Positions 12,420 through 24,719 of a DNA stretch of 64,000 bases are shown here, piece after piece; within the stretch, counting starts at the first letter, position 1; the number at the start of each line of letters is the position of its first letter. The notes below the pieces were generated by a model. The model had not been told where the DNA came from. It saw only the letters and a program-made list of their open reading frames with translations, and searched no databases. The position numbers and the translations under genes are program-made. Source of the DNA: Parasponia andersonii (Eukaryota > Streptophyta > Magnoliopsida > Rosales > Cannabaceae); the NCBI GenBank assembly GCA_002914805.1, contig JXTB01000237.1, positions 528,230 through 592,229 of the forward strand. Reading direction: 5' to 3'.

Positions 12420-14640
12420 TTTCTCTCTCTTGGAGTTGGAACCGAGGAAAGAGAATCAAAAGCTTTTATAAGGAGAGATCTTTATTATTTATTTCCACAA
12501 CCGAAAAATAAAAAAGAAACTTTATTAGTGGAGGTAGTTTTTTAATTTGACACATTTTTTTTCCCATGGAAAATTGTTGTAATTTGTGAAAGAAAATGTA
12601 TGATTAATTTCTTATTGGTAAGAAGTTGCCATGGAGACCAAGTTACCAACTACCGAGTATGATAAATGAAATAAATGATATTTTCATTTAAACGATAACA
12701 AATATATATTAATCAAATGAACGGCGACAGATTAGCTGGTAAAATAAACTTTGGGATTAGATTTGGCCATGCATGGAGCGAGGCAGACCTGTGGAGGTCA
12801 AGGCCTAACAAACACTCTCCTTCCTCGTAAATTGGACCTTCCCAAAAGTAAATGGAACCTACGGTTGGATTCACTTTTAATTAACTAAGTTGAAAATAAA
12901 AATAAAAATTTCGTTTTGATTTTTAATTTTTATAAACAAGAAATATAATTGAAAATTTTTATTTCACTAATTATTTTCAAAAACAATAAAGTAAAAATAA
13001 TGAGAAAGAAAGATGTATAGACTTATATTTATATATATATATATATGTATGTATTTGTGTATAAATGTTTATATGTTCTTTTGTTTTTTAAATTTGTTTA
13101 AAAAATAAAGATATTAAAAATTTTTTGATACCACATTTTTTTAAAAAAAATTTGATAATATTTTTAAAAATAAAAAACAAAAGCGAAATTGCCAAGCAAA
13201 CTTCCAAAAAAAATTTCTATTTTCTGTTTAAAAAAAAAAAAACAAAAATGAATACAAAGAAGCTCATAAGCCATTTTATAGTCTGTTTTTCAATTCTACG
13301 TGGGAATTTGGTTTTTAAAGAATGATGTAAGCCTGTAAAACCAACAACAAAATCACATTTTTGTATTTTGGAATTCCCCAAATTATTGCATATATTACTT
13401 TGATATATTTGATCATCTTTTGACATGATCTTCGCTCTCAAGCTTGTGTTAACTCTATGTGTATACATTCAATTTTGATATATTATTGGTTATGTAAGCC
13501 GTATGATGAATTTCGCATATGAGTGCTAATTTAGTTAGGGTGTGTGTAAGATTTTCGGTTTAAAAAAGGAAAAATAAAACTCCCGTTTAATTTTTATACT
13601 AAAATCAATCATATATTAGCTTATAGCAATATTACGTTATCACAAAATTTCAAGAGACTCCTCCCATATGGCATGTTAAAGAAAAAAGTGACTAGCTTGC
13701 TCTATACTAATATTTAGCCTTAAACTTTTCTTTTAGAGACATATTTAGCCTTAGTTACTATGTCTAATCGGTCCCAAATAAAACGTGGCTAATATAATTG
13801 ATTCACTTAGATGGGTATGAATGATCTTACCTTTTAACTCCTCCCAAAATTAGGGCGGACCGTATTTTCTGAGCCAGAGAAGATTCAATAAAGGGGAAAA
13901 TGAAACAATGAGGAGGTATGCTCTCTCGTCTCTTGTGCCCTTGGGATTTAATGGGGAAGCCCATTGCTGCCAAGAGTCCAAGACTTTTAGTCCAGCCCAT
14001 ATCCTACCTCTGGACCTGCCTAATGGCCTTCTGATGTTGGATTTTGACATAGGTAGGAGTAATTTGGGTCAAAGTTACTTTGTTATAACCCTTTGGAGTA
14101 TTTATAAGATAGGGCTTTTTTTTCAAAGATCAATTTAAAATATGGTCGTTTTTATACACCTATATAATAAATAACCGATTTATAATTTTATTTTGATAAA
14201 TGACCATCTTTTAGTTGGATCTATTTTTTATAAAGTAAATCAAAATTTTAAAAAATAAATTAATTTTCAGAAAGTAAATTCGTATATTTTGAAATACTAA
14301 TTATGAAAAATGGCTATTTTTAAAATAATTTTCAAATTTTGGCTTGTGTTTAATGATCCAAAATTTGGCTATTTGACTTAAAAACCCAACTATTTTTCAA
14401 TATGACTTTTTAAAGACTTGTCTGAGGAGATCACAAAATATCATAAGAAAATTAGTCCTATAAAAGTCAATTAGACCTAACTAAAAAAATCATAGTTTGG
14501 ACACTACTAATTAGTGTGCCTTGCCTTCCTTTTGAGAAAGGAATTCGACCTGTTCGACTCCATGTTAACAATTAGTGATTGGTGTCGGCATCAGTCGTGT
14601 ACATCTCTCTCAGTACCACGACGACTAAGATTGAGTATTG
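12420..14640. other. Intergenic stretch upstream of GDSL gene 1
   Basis: AT-rich DNA with homopolymer A and T runs and (TA)n tracts (about 13030-13050). Small open frames at 13125-13325, 13217-13468, 13850-14050 and 13908-14138 have no recognised domain and are probably chance. No RNA gene or transposon end was identified here. Confidence 0.5.
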
Positions 14641-14665
14641 TTGGGCACCGAGATATATATATAGA

Positions 14666-14810
14666 GGACACCAATTCAGTAGGTATTTTTTTTTTTACCT
14701 ATGCATAGGTATCAATTTGGCCAATGAAAATTTAGCATGCATATTTTTTTATTGTAAAAAGTAAGAGAGAAAGAGCTTTTCATGCACTTCATTATATATA
14801 TATATAGTTG
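14666..14810 (+). mobile_element. MITE copy, truncated, plus orientation
   Basis: Starts GGACACCAATTCAGTAGG and carries the left half of the family (ACCTATGCATAGGTATC, AATTTAGCATGCATA, TTGTAAAAAGTA, CTTTTCATGCACTTCATTA). It ends in a (TA)n tract. It lies head-to-head with the minus-strand copy that begins at 14817. Confidence 0.75.
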
Positions 14811-14816
14811 CCAATC

Positions 14817-15061
14817 CAATAGGTATTTTTTTGCTTTACATATGGGTAGGTATTTTTTCTTTACCTATGGGTAGATATATATATATATATATATATATAA
14901 TGGTGATCCAATGGCTATAATGAAGTGCATGAAAAGACGTGCATCATTAATGCTCTTTCTCTCTCTTACTTTTTACAATAAAAAAATGTGCATGCTAAAT
15001 TTTCATTGGCCAAATTGATACCTATGCATAGGTAAAAAAAAATACCTACTGGATTGGTGCC
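14817..15061 (-). mobile_element. MITE copy, near complete, minus orientation
   Basis: Left end GTTGCCAATCCAATAGG and right end CTACTGGATTGGTGCC form the inverted terminal repeats, both bordered by TA runs. The internal landmarks occur as reverse complements of the 14666 copy (CTTTTTACAATAAAAAAATG, GATACCTATGCATAGG). An internal (TA)n expansion lies at about 14874-14899. Confidence 0.85.
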
Positions 15062-15102
15062 ATATATATATATATATATATTAACATCAATTGGGTATTA
15101 GT

Positions 15103-17230
15103 CTCACGACAACTCCGGGCAGAAATGGAATTTCATAATTCAAAATTCATTAATTATTTTTAGAAAAGTTTATAGTATAGTTTTAAAAGTAAAATTCTCA
15201 CAGTTTTGTGATCACTGTTCGACGTAGATTGATAATAAAATCTATAAAATAAAATCAAACATCTTTATCAACCTCACAATCCAGACATAATAGTTTTACA
15301 GACTAAATCCGTGACATGGGCCTTTAAATATTAATACAATCCAAGAAAATTTAACAATAGCATTTCATATAGTTACTAATTATTTCAGTAACGTGCTCTT
15401 CCCTATTCTGGTCCTAAGTCTCCAAGGTTACACTGGACATTATTTGAGAGAGGAAAAAAAAAAGGATGAACATTCAAATACTCAGTAAAAATTCAATTAT
15501 TTTTTTGAATTGATGCAATTTTTCAAATTTGTATGGCTAGTGTCTTTCAAATCCATTTATAAACTAAGTTTACAAAATAATTGAGATTAAGAATAGTCAC
15601 ATATTCAAAATCAAAGCCAATACTATATAATTGTACATATCATATATCAACTAATGTATATGAAAGAGCTCTCATCCCCCCATTACATTCTAATAATATA
15701 TCTTTAACAGAGGTACCTAAATCCTAACATTACCCAGAGATGTGTCAGCAAAATTTGCGCCAGAGCCTAGATCTCTTACCTAGCATTGCAGTAACTCGCC
15801 AGAGATCTAAACTACCGTGATGCAATAATGGACTCAAGTATGTGATCTTATGATATGTACAACATGTAATAATTCATAATAACTATGCATCCAAGAATTA
15901 ATCAAATCAAACTTTAAAATTTCACTTGACATTATTCTGGGATTTAATGTAACATGGACAACACACTGCTATAATGTCCCATAATCACAATTTTAAAATA
16001 TTTATAATAACCACATATTCTAATCCCAATATAATCTAATGTATTTTAACAATTTATCAAACTATCACAAAATTCATGATTTTTCATAAATCAATTATAA
16101 TGCAATTATAAATCAAAATTGGTATAAAAACTAGGCAGTTGAACTCATACCTCGAGATGGTAGCTATACCAAGTTAACGACGCTCAAAGAATCTCCTATT
16201 AGTTACTTGGGTGCTCGAAAAGATGTTTCGGGAATCCAGAAAGCTCATTTTGAGGAGTGACTTTTCCAATGGAGCCTCAAATTGAGAAACGGACTTTACA
16301 ACTATATTCATAGTATCCAAAATAGCTAAGTTAGATATAATTTGACTAATTTGGGTTCCGAACTGAAACTCAACTTGTGCCACACTAAATGACACTATTC
16401 ACGAACTTAGTGCCTCAAAATTTGTCACTTTGAAACATATTGATGTTATGTATTAAAACTCATTTTTCAATCTCGTTAAATCCAAACTTGAAGTCAAAAC
16501 TTCGTTCAAGGTCCTAAGCATTAATTGGATTTTAATTTCCGAAAGTTACAAAAATATTACTTTTTGAAAATATTTGCAAAAATATCAATTTGCTGATTAT
16601 TTATAAAAATATCATTTTTCATAAATATTTTGAAAATGCCACTTTTCTAATTTCGACCTAAGGCCCAATCTGAGTAGTAACAAAGTTTTGCCCTAATAGT
16701 GTACTAGTTTGCAAAAATACTACTTTTTATCTCAACTTAGAAAATTATCACATATTTCAATTTGAAAATTCCCTTGCCTCTGTATTTCAATTCAATAGAA
16801 CATCACTATATTTATTCATGATTCAATCTCCTCTATCACCTCATATAAGTTTCAAGGCAATAATAATTATTCTCCAAAAATGATTATAAAAATAGCATAA
16901 ATTCATTTGTAAAACGTCCAAAAAATGTTCAAATGCTTACCAGAGGTGACTTGCTAGAAATTGGTGGTTGGCAAGTGTCGGGGAGGTCTCAAGAGAGGTT
17001 GAGCTTGCGACCTTGGAGGGTGGTTGGCGACGTTGGGTGGTCACCAGCGGTGGAGTCTTATTGAAGGTTAGGGAGCAACCTCATCGAATCTCCGGGCATG
17101 GCCGACGATGTCAGCTAGTTATGGTTGAAGAAAGAAGAAGGAAAAGAAAGAGAAAGAGAAAGAGAGTGGAATGGGTGCAAAAAGAAGAGAATGAGAGGGT
17201 TGCTTTTTAAAAACAATTGTGTTAGAGTTC
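15103..17230 (+). mobile_element. LTR-like repeat, TGTTACGACCC family, copy 1
   Basis: Starts with CACGACAACTCCGGGCAG followed by AAATGGAATTTCA, the counterpart of the start of the copy at 52747. Collinear blocks shared with that copy include the region around ACGACGCTCAAAGAATCTCC (about 16179), the GACTTTTCCAATGGAGCCTC block (about 16259), the TCCAAACTTGAAGTCA block (about 16482) and a G-rich block at about 16945-17110. No coding domain is visible. The beginning resembles plant Gypsy-type LTRs that open with TGTCACGACCC, so a solo LTR is likely. The end is uncertain and no target-site duplication was found. Confidence 0.5.
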
Positions 17231-18117
17231 TTGGTCCAAATTTTGTTGTCTCATCTCTATAGCTTCGCGGTACAACATATGTGATGTTTTTTTTTTAAAT
17301 TTTTTTTGGCGTTTTTTTATTTTTGTAATTGGAAGAATTTTTTGAGTTCTATGGTAGAAACAGAGGATCAAAACCTATCATTGTTCTCTTTGGGGGTGTG
17401 GGGTAGGGCCTCACGATATAGACCTGTTTTATTGGACCGATTTTTTCGTATAATTTTCATCTATATACATATATATATATATATTAGAGTTTCAGGATTT
17501 TATATAATTCGACTTGGCTGTGTAAAACTCTATTTTTTGTATATTATTTTCAATATAATGAAATTTCTTTCTCTATTAGTAGTTTTTTCCTATTAAAATT
17601 ATCCACTTGAATTTGCGTATTCTTGTTTTCATTCTTTTATTAATTATGGTTTGTTAATTCTTAATAAATAATGAGTCCCATAATTAAAAATTAAAAAAAA
17701 AAATAAAAATAAGAGAATGGTTGTAGTGGGTTGTCCTTACGAAGAGCGGAGAAATGAGTGTCTTGTAGAGCTTTGAAAAATTATGGACTCACCGCTATAT
17801 ATTAAACATATATATGTGAATATTAAAAAAAAAGAAAAAAAATAATAAAATAAAATATAAGTGAGGTTTTACAATTAGATTACATTTCTGTTTATCACAA
17901 TTGACAATGATTTACGGGCCGAAGATGTACTTGCTAAATGGTTTGCCAGCTAACTTATAAAATGAACAAGTCCTAGATCGAGTATAATAAATAAACCATA
18001 AAAAAAGGAAGATATGTAGTATAGATTAAAAGGACAACGATCACTTATAAATTAAAAAATATATAGTAATAGTAAAAACAAAAAAAAATCATATTTGTTA
18101 TTCATGAAAACCCCTAA
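17231..18117. other. Intergenic stretch downstream of GDSL gene 2
   Basis: AT-rich, with (TA)n near 17461-17485. Nothing with coding or RNA-gene character was found. The part close to 18117 must include the 3' UTR of the minus-strand GDSL gene 2. Confidence 0.5.
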
Positions 18118-19254
18118 TTAGTGACCATTGCACATTTCCCATTTCATATTTCTGTGGACGCTGCCTTGAGAAATGTTTATAGTGGTCTTTCCATCAGCAC
18201 TGACTAGGTCATATGGTGAATCTTCTCCAAATTCAGCTGGCAATGACTTCCAATTAAGATTTGGTTCCCAATCTGCTTCTCTTAGAACCTTCATTATCTC
18301 CTTCACCACTATCTTACTTCCCTCACTTGAAAGATGGATTCCATCCCTAAACCAAAAGGATATAAGACCTTTAGAATTTAACACAAAGCCAACAAAGTGA
18401 AATTGAAGAAAGTCAAATGTTAAACACACCCCAAATAGGAAAAAAATTAAATAAATAAAGGACATTTAAGTGACAAATTTCTGGTCACGACCCAAAAAAA
18501 AAAGAAAAAAAACGACTAAACGTAACAAACTTTAAATCCTTGTGTCTTGATTGGGACATCGGCTGGCCTCTCACATATAAGAGACTCTGAAGTGGTTTTA
18601 TGAGTATTTTTTGTGTCATCCCTTCATGTGAGAGATCGGGATGATACATATTATTTCATGAAATAGTAAGCCAAATGAGCGTACGTAATGTGTACCATAT
18701 ATATATGATCTTTTATCATGATTATATTATTATTAAATTGAAGTGAGTCTGTTAGTGTATTGTGGATTGACGAGTGACAACTATGAAGTGTGAGCGTATC
18801 TGGGGTAGTTTAATATTGATGTGTTAGAATTGTAGTTGTGCTTTGAGAAAAAGTTAATTGCGTCTACCAGTTTGGAAATTAAATTTACAAAACTATATAT
18901 GTTCTGAAAAAGTATAGGAGTGTTTGATAAATTACAGGAATTTTTTTTTTTACTTATTTATATTTATCTATTTGTATATTTATTATTTTAATCAATTAAA
19001 ATTTATCACGCACTTTATTTTCTAGTAAAAGATAGTTATTTTTTTTTTACTTATTTATATGTATTATTTTATTTAATTAAAATTTATTATGCAAATCTTT
19101 TCATAATAAATAAGAAAAAAATATTAAATAATATATATTTATTATTATTTTTTTCTAACTATTTAAATTATGTTAGCTATTAAATAATGATTCCAAGCTA
19201 AAAAAAATACCTATAGATAGGTGAAAAAAGAGTTACTTATTTGGATTATGGTTG

Positions 19255-19289
<35 letters not shown>

Positions 19290-22200
19290 CTATAAAAAAA
19301 TCCATATTTACACATGTATTACAATGGACAAATTTGGAATGTAATTTCTTGCAGAGACTATCTTAAGAAATTTGTAAATTGACCATTTAAAAACAATATT
19401 GCTTCTCAAATTCTAATTGAAGTGGATATGATAGCCAAAAACAAATTTTGCCAAACAGATTTGATTTCCAGATAAGACCTCCAAAAGCAATCCCAATTCT
19501 CAAATGAGTTCTTTAAAATATTTAGTTTTTCTACCATCCATATGGTATGTAATCTTATATTATAACGTACGTTTGGGGCCAATATAATAGGTATTTTTTT
19601 AACCTATATTTATATTTTTTTTTAGTCACATGATTCAGCGATGTAATAAATGAATGAAAAAATATGCATTATTAATACAATTTTTGTTCTCTTATTTTCT
19701 ATTTTTTAAAAAAATATATAATAAATTTTTACTAGGGAAACGGATACCTATGTATAGATATATATATATAAATTATTAGACGGGTGTATACACATCAATT
19801 ATGAAATACAGTTTTAGTCAACTATCAAATAATGTGATGCAACGTGCTAGCGCTTCTTTTAACTTAATTATTAATTCGGAAAAAAGGGTTGTTTAAGTTT
19901 TATTTTCTCATTATTTACACCAGGAAAAAAAGAAAATATAATAAGAATAATTTTATTGTAGTTAAAGAGTAATTATCGTTTCTGATATTAACTTACGTGA
20001 AGCAAGCATTTAACCAATCATCTCTTTGTTGAATTGCAGTCCAAAGGTCAATTGCCTTCACTTTCATCTCCTTGCATAGCTCTAAACAAGCTTCTGAATA
20101 TATTCGACACAACTCATTCGTTCTGTCCGGCTCTGCTAATTTCTTGCTGCTTTAATCAGTAAAAAAAGAAGTACTACTATATTAAACTTTTAAAACCAAT
20201 TATTTAAAACAAAACAAGGTTATTAGTGATCAAGATATGTCACCTCCAATTTTCTTGTATTTTGGCTTCGTTAATAGGAGGAGTGCTGAGAAAAATAATG
20301 CGAGTTTTATCTGAGAGGCTCTAGCAAACCAAAGAGATTAATTTTGTTATGTTACAATAAGCTAGTTGTGGAAAAAAAAAAAAAGAAAAAAGAAAAAATT
20401 AGTTTCATGCACTTAAACAGCTTGTACAAAGTACAAAACCTTGAGGTAAATAGTTTTAGTTCCTTATCCAAAAACCCTTTGCATTCTTTATGAAGAAGAG
20501 ATTTGATTTCAAGTGCGTATTTTTTTTTTCTTTTTTTTTTAGGTTTCATATTCGCAAATCGAGCATATTAATAATCAGCGGGAAAAGCAAATTTAACTAA
20601 TAATAAATTTTGTATAAATGAAAAAGTACCTTAAGATGGGTAGCAATCTTTCTCAAGTTCTCAATAAATTCGAGAAGTGGTACATGAGGACCTAGACCAG
20701 ATGGGTGAGGACGTATGGAATCATTACCACCAAAATAGACAATCACCAAAGAAGGCTGTGCAGCTGCTTCCTAATAATTATATCACATAAAAATAAAGTA
20801 GCAGATAATCAAACAAATGTAAATAATTAGCTGAATTACTTAAGTGTGTTAAATCCCTTTTGACCTCTCAAAAATAATTGTCAATTGGTGGAATTGAAAA
20901 ATAATAATTTATAATAACAGTAATAACAATAATAAAAAATCCAATGGTCATCTTGATTGAGGTGGCTTCATGTGATAGGTCAAGGACAAAAATGGAACAA
21001 AACATTTGGAGACATTACATGGGATCCAAGTATAATGATAGATGCATGTGGTGTACCTTTGGAAACACTTGATCCAGAATCTGGAGAGCACGTCTGGAAT
21101 TCCAACTAGCATATCCTCGCACAAATATGTCAGCCTACGTCCCAACAACGATGCATAACCAAAATCAAAGTTATTTATGCAACATAACATGGTGCCATAT
21201 AGCTTAATTATCACAATATACATGTTGTAGTAATTTAGTGTGTCACAGAGTATCTATTTTCAGCTATCCTACAGTCAAGTAAGAATTAAGCTTGTTTAAA
21301 CTCAAGTCAAGGCTTCCGACTCTCACACCATTTTAAATGATTACCAAATTTTCCTAAAAATTCCAATATCGGGTAGCAGCCTTGTAGGTCAATATTAAGA
21401 AGTTTTTATATCTAAATGCTATATCTTATGCATTCAACAAAAACTTTTTTCATAACAAGTGTCATATATAACTCGATTCGGCTGAAAATACGACTGAGTT
21501 ATTCAGCTCATTGGTATTGATTAATATATTTATATATATTTTCAGAAAATATATCACGCTAAACACAAGATAAATAAAAGTAATTAATTAAAGTATTCTT
21601 TCTGAAACATAACTGAGATCAAACTCTTTTGAGTTATTCTTGCGCTTTTCTTATTCAATTTTTTTTCGTCTTTTTCCTGTTTGACACAATGCTGAGATGA
21701 GATTGCCTTTTGTGCAAGTTTTGCGCTCTTCTGCTTTGTAAATTTGTTTTTGTTATTATTATTATTTTTTTTGGTAGTTGTTATAACGTGTTCACGCACA
21801 TTCCACGTTACTAAAATAGTTATTTGACAACCCAACCCCACCCCACCCTACAGCGCACGTTTTGTTGTACACACGACCCAAAATTAAGTTAGAACCTTAA
21901 ATCCTTTTTTCAAAAAAAAAAAAAAAAACACGATAGAAACTTAAATATAATTAAAATTTAATACTAACTCTTTACATAGTAAGGTTCCATTTGGAGTTGA
22001 TTTTAGACGATCTATTTAGCATTTAAAAGCGGTTTGAGATCAATAAAAAGATAGAACAAAGCATTTGGTAAATTTCTGATTTTGGTTAACAGATTTTTAA
22101 AACTGCAGTGTAACTATTATATTAAGTGAAATTTGAAACATGATATATAACATTTGTTTTTCAAAACTGATTATATTGTTATAATATAAATTCCTTAAAA

Positions 22201-22748
22201 TATGGTCCTACAACCCTCACACAATTTATACCAAACATTTATATATTGCTTTTACACAATACAACGAGTTTATAAATTAAATTTACTAAAAGTCTAAGTT
22301 TTTTTTTTATTTTTTTATAGCTAATTCTTACTCAATACATCAGATTTATAGCACGATACAAAAACAACAAACTGGTCTTAAGTGCTCACAAAACAAAGCG
22401 AAAAAAAAAAAAAGGTGAAGATATGTCAAGAACAAGTAATTGAAGGATGACTACCGAGAGGACAGATGGTTATAATAAGTACACATTTAGGTTAATTTGT
22501 CATCTTAATTGTATGTGGTTCTAATAGGCAGAATGTAGACGGTGCGAGACCGATAAATTTTACTGATTTTATATTTGTTGAAAAAGGAAAACGAGGACAC
22601 TATTTATATCAATAAAGAAAGAGTATTAGTTTATTACCTTACGAGCATACAAGTCGGCAAGAATAGCACCCCAGCCTTCGTTACCGAAACTGTATTGAAC
22701 TATGGATGAACCAAACAGCACAAACTGAGGCCTTGAAGGCCCAACCAT
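18118..22748 (-). CDS. SGNH/GDSL esterase, CPRD49/IAH1-like, copy 2 (262 aa, 6 exons)
   Basis: Exons in coding order (minus strand): 22748-22638, 21134-21057, 20770-20630, 20320-20244, 20149-19997, 18346-18118, giving 262 codons. Exons 1-4 have exactly the lengths of copy 1 (111, 78, 141, 77); exon 5 is 6 bp longer (153 versus 147) and exon 6 is also 6 bp longer. SGNH blocks: FGSSIVQ (exon 1), GYASWNSR in exon 2, YFGGNDSI (exon 3), DGIHLSSEG (exon 6). In exon 2 the block II Gly-containing segment reads YASWN where copy 1 has YSGWN, so the usual oxyanion-hole Gly position is changed and activity may differ. Intron 5 (about 1.65 kb) holds degenerate MITE sequence. The gene is a tandem duplicate of the one at 8530-12263. 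Confidence 0.93.
18940..19260 (+). mobile_element. Degenerate MITE sequence in GDSL gene 2 intron 5
   Basis: Contains diverged family landmarks: poly-T followed by ACTTATTTATA, AATTAAAATTTATCACGCA, and near the right end AAAAAAAATACCTATAGATAGG and TTGGATTATGGTT before a (TA)n tract. Internal duplication makes it longer than a typical copy. Boundaries are approximate. Confidence 0.5.
19575..19770 (+). mobile_element. Degenerate MITE copy in GDSL gene 2 intron 5
   Basis: Starts near GGGGCCAATATAATAGG with the poly-T/ACCTAT end. The inner part is a mixture of both orientations, and it finishes with GGATACCTATGTATAG before a TA run. Weak match to the family; could be a rearranged copy. Confidence 0.45.
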
Positions 22749-24250
22749 CTCTAATTCTCTATATATCACTCTCCTTCTTTATTTCTTCCTCTCACAAATG
22801 TTATACTTGGAAAATCTCTCTTGAAGCTGTACTCATATATGTAGGCCTCGTGGCATGTCAAATTATCTCTCTATAAAGTTATGCACATGTATACCTTTTT
22901 TTTTAAAAAAAAAAAAAGAAAAAGAAATTGGTCTGTCTCCTTCCATGAATCGTCATCTGTTGCTCTTTGAAGAAATAAACCTTAAAAAAATTTGCACGTT
23001 ACATTCTGCTTCTTTATACCTTTCTTTTTTATAATGATTTATTTTATACACACCATTGGCACAAGCTGGGCAGCAGAGGAACTCGGCATATCTACAAAGT
23101 GATGCTCATCATTATTTTCCGATATGCCATATCACATCAAAATCAAACTCGATCTATCTTTTCTTTTCTTTTGTTTTTTTTTTTTTTCCCCACACATTTA
23201 AATGAAAAGTCACTTGACCAGACCAAATCTAGAGTACCTATTTCTTTGGAAGAAGAAATATATAAATTATTAAAAGCTTAAGTTTTCTATAAAGGTGGCT
23301 TTATTTTATTTTGGTGTTTTAATTTTTTTTATTCCTTTTGACATTGCAATTAAATCTTTTGTTTCAGAAGAAGAAAAAGGAGAGAAGACAATGAAATCTT
23401 GTAATTCTTTATTGGGTGGATGTGTTTTTCACTATCATAATATAGATTCAAAAGCAGGCAGCTGGTTCAGTCCGTTACTCATTGCCACTACTCGGTGGAA
23501 AACATGAGAAAATTCTTTGTTAATCTCTTGTTTTGTTTTGCTTTTTTTTTTTGTTTTTTTTTTTTTTTCTCAATTCGAATGAGTAAAAATCCTTTTCACT
23601 TTATAGGAAAACAATAGTTATTAATCTTCATTTTTTTGGGCGAATTTTATGTCCAAATTTAAGAAATTAGCCATTTTTCAAATATTATTCAAAAAAAATT
23701 TGCAAAAAAACCAAGTTAATCAAAGAGCTAAGATAAATCATAAACCAAATCAATTTTTGAATATTTATATCAGTTTATTAGTTTATGAGAAAAAAATATA
23801 TATTGATAAACTTAACATGAAATTAATATACTAACACTGAATTAATATGCTGAAATAAAATTAATATAACAACAAACAAAGATTGATATACTAATACACA
23901 TTGATTTACTAGTAAAATCAGTATATAAAAAAAATTGATCTATAGAAAAACGATAATTTTACAAAATAGGGTATTAAAAACAAACAAATATTTATTAAAT
24001 AGGTGAAAGACAGCCATTTTTTGAGATAAGTTGAAAAAAACAAACATTTGTCTCGGAAATGATACAATGAGATGTGAATATTGACTTTGAGGAGAATTTG
24101 ACATAAATAATAGTAATTTGGACAAAAATAATTTTTTAGGATTATTTTGAAAATGACATTTTTAATAGTATTATATAATTTGTGACCATTGATTAATCAT
24201 AAAAATTTATAATTTAGAGGTTATAATTTGTATGACTCCATCGTATAACT
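22749..24250. other. Divergent intergenic stretch, GDSL gene 2 side
   Basis: Holds the upstream region of GDSL gene 2 (minus strand). The sequence just before its ATG carries CT/GA-rich leader DNA and an ATATAT at 22761-22766 that is too close to the ATG to be the TATA box. Open frames at 23099-23507 and 23649-23834 have no recognised domain. Confidence 0.5.
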
Positions 24251-24256
24251 GTGTGA

Positions 24257-24270
24257 CACTACAAGAAAAA
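24257..24270 (+). mobile_element. CACTA-type transposon terminus (isolated)
   Basis: CACTACAAGAAAAA matches the canonical terminal inverted repeat start of plant CACTA (En/Spm) transposons. It is preceded by TGA, which could be a 3-bp target-site copy. No opposite terminus (CTTGTAGTG) was seen within the next 1.5 kb, so only an end or a broken element is supported. Confidence 0.45.
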
Positions 24271-24655
24271 GTTATTTTTCAAAACACTAATAGAATAGTC
24301 ATTTTAGTCTAAATTACTACTAGTTAGGTTTCTTAGGTCTTATAGAAATATAGCCAAATTTTTGGCTTAATTTAAGTAAATATCTCTTTGTCAAAAATTA
24401 TAGCAAAATATATGGTATATATGTGCATATACCAAGTGTAACATTTTATATACCGAGTATAAAAATTATATACTTAGTAGATATGTTTATCTATCAAGTG
24501 TAAAAATATATATATCTACATATTTAGCTATAAAATTTTAAAAATAGATATCTAATTAATCAAATTTAAAATATTTGTCGTCCACTTTAATTTCTCAGAT
24601 TTCCTTGACTTTGAGCCCATCTTTTTCAGGAATGTGGACCTCATTGCCCATCTAA

Positions 24656-24705
24656 CTAGGCCTTTGTTTGATTGAGAGTCCTAGGCCTTTGTTTGATTGA
24701 GAGTC
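24656..24705 (+). repeat. 25-bp direct tandem duplication
   Basis: A 25-bp unit beginning CTAGGCCTTTGTTTGATTGA occurs twice back-to-back (24656-24680 and 24681-24705) without mismatch, so it is a recent slippage or repair event. Confidence 0.9.
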
Positions 24706-24719
24706 CCGAACTTGGAAAA

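Noticed and set aside
13850-14138. Opposed open frames on both strands
   Set aside because: Overlapping frames of 66 and 76 codons without domain similarity; probably chance in a less AT-rich patch.
16968-17210. 80-codon G-rich open frame
   Set aside because: Lies within LTR-like copy 1; the related region of copy 2 does not keep the frame.
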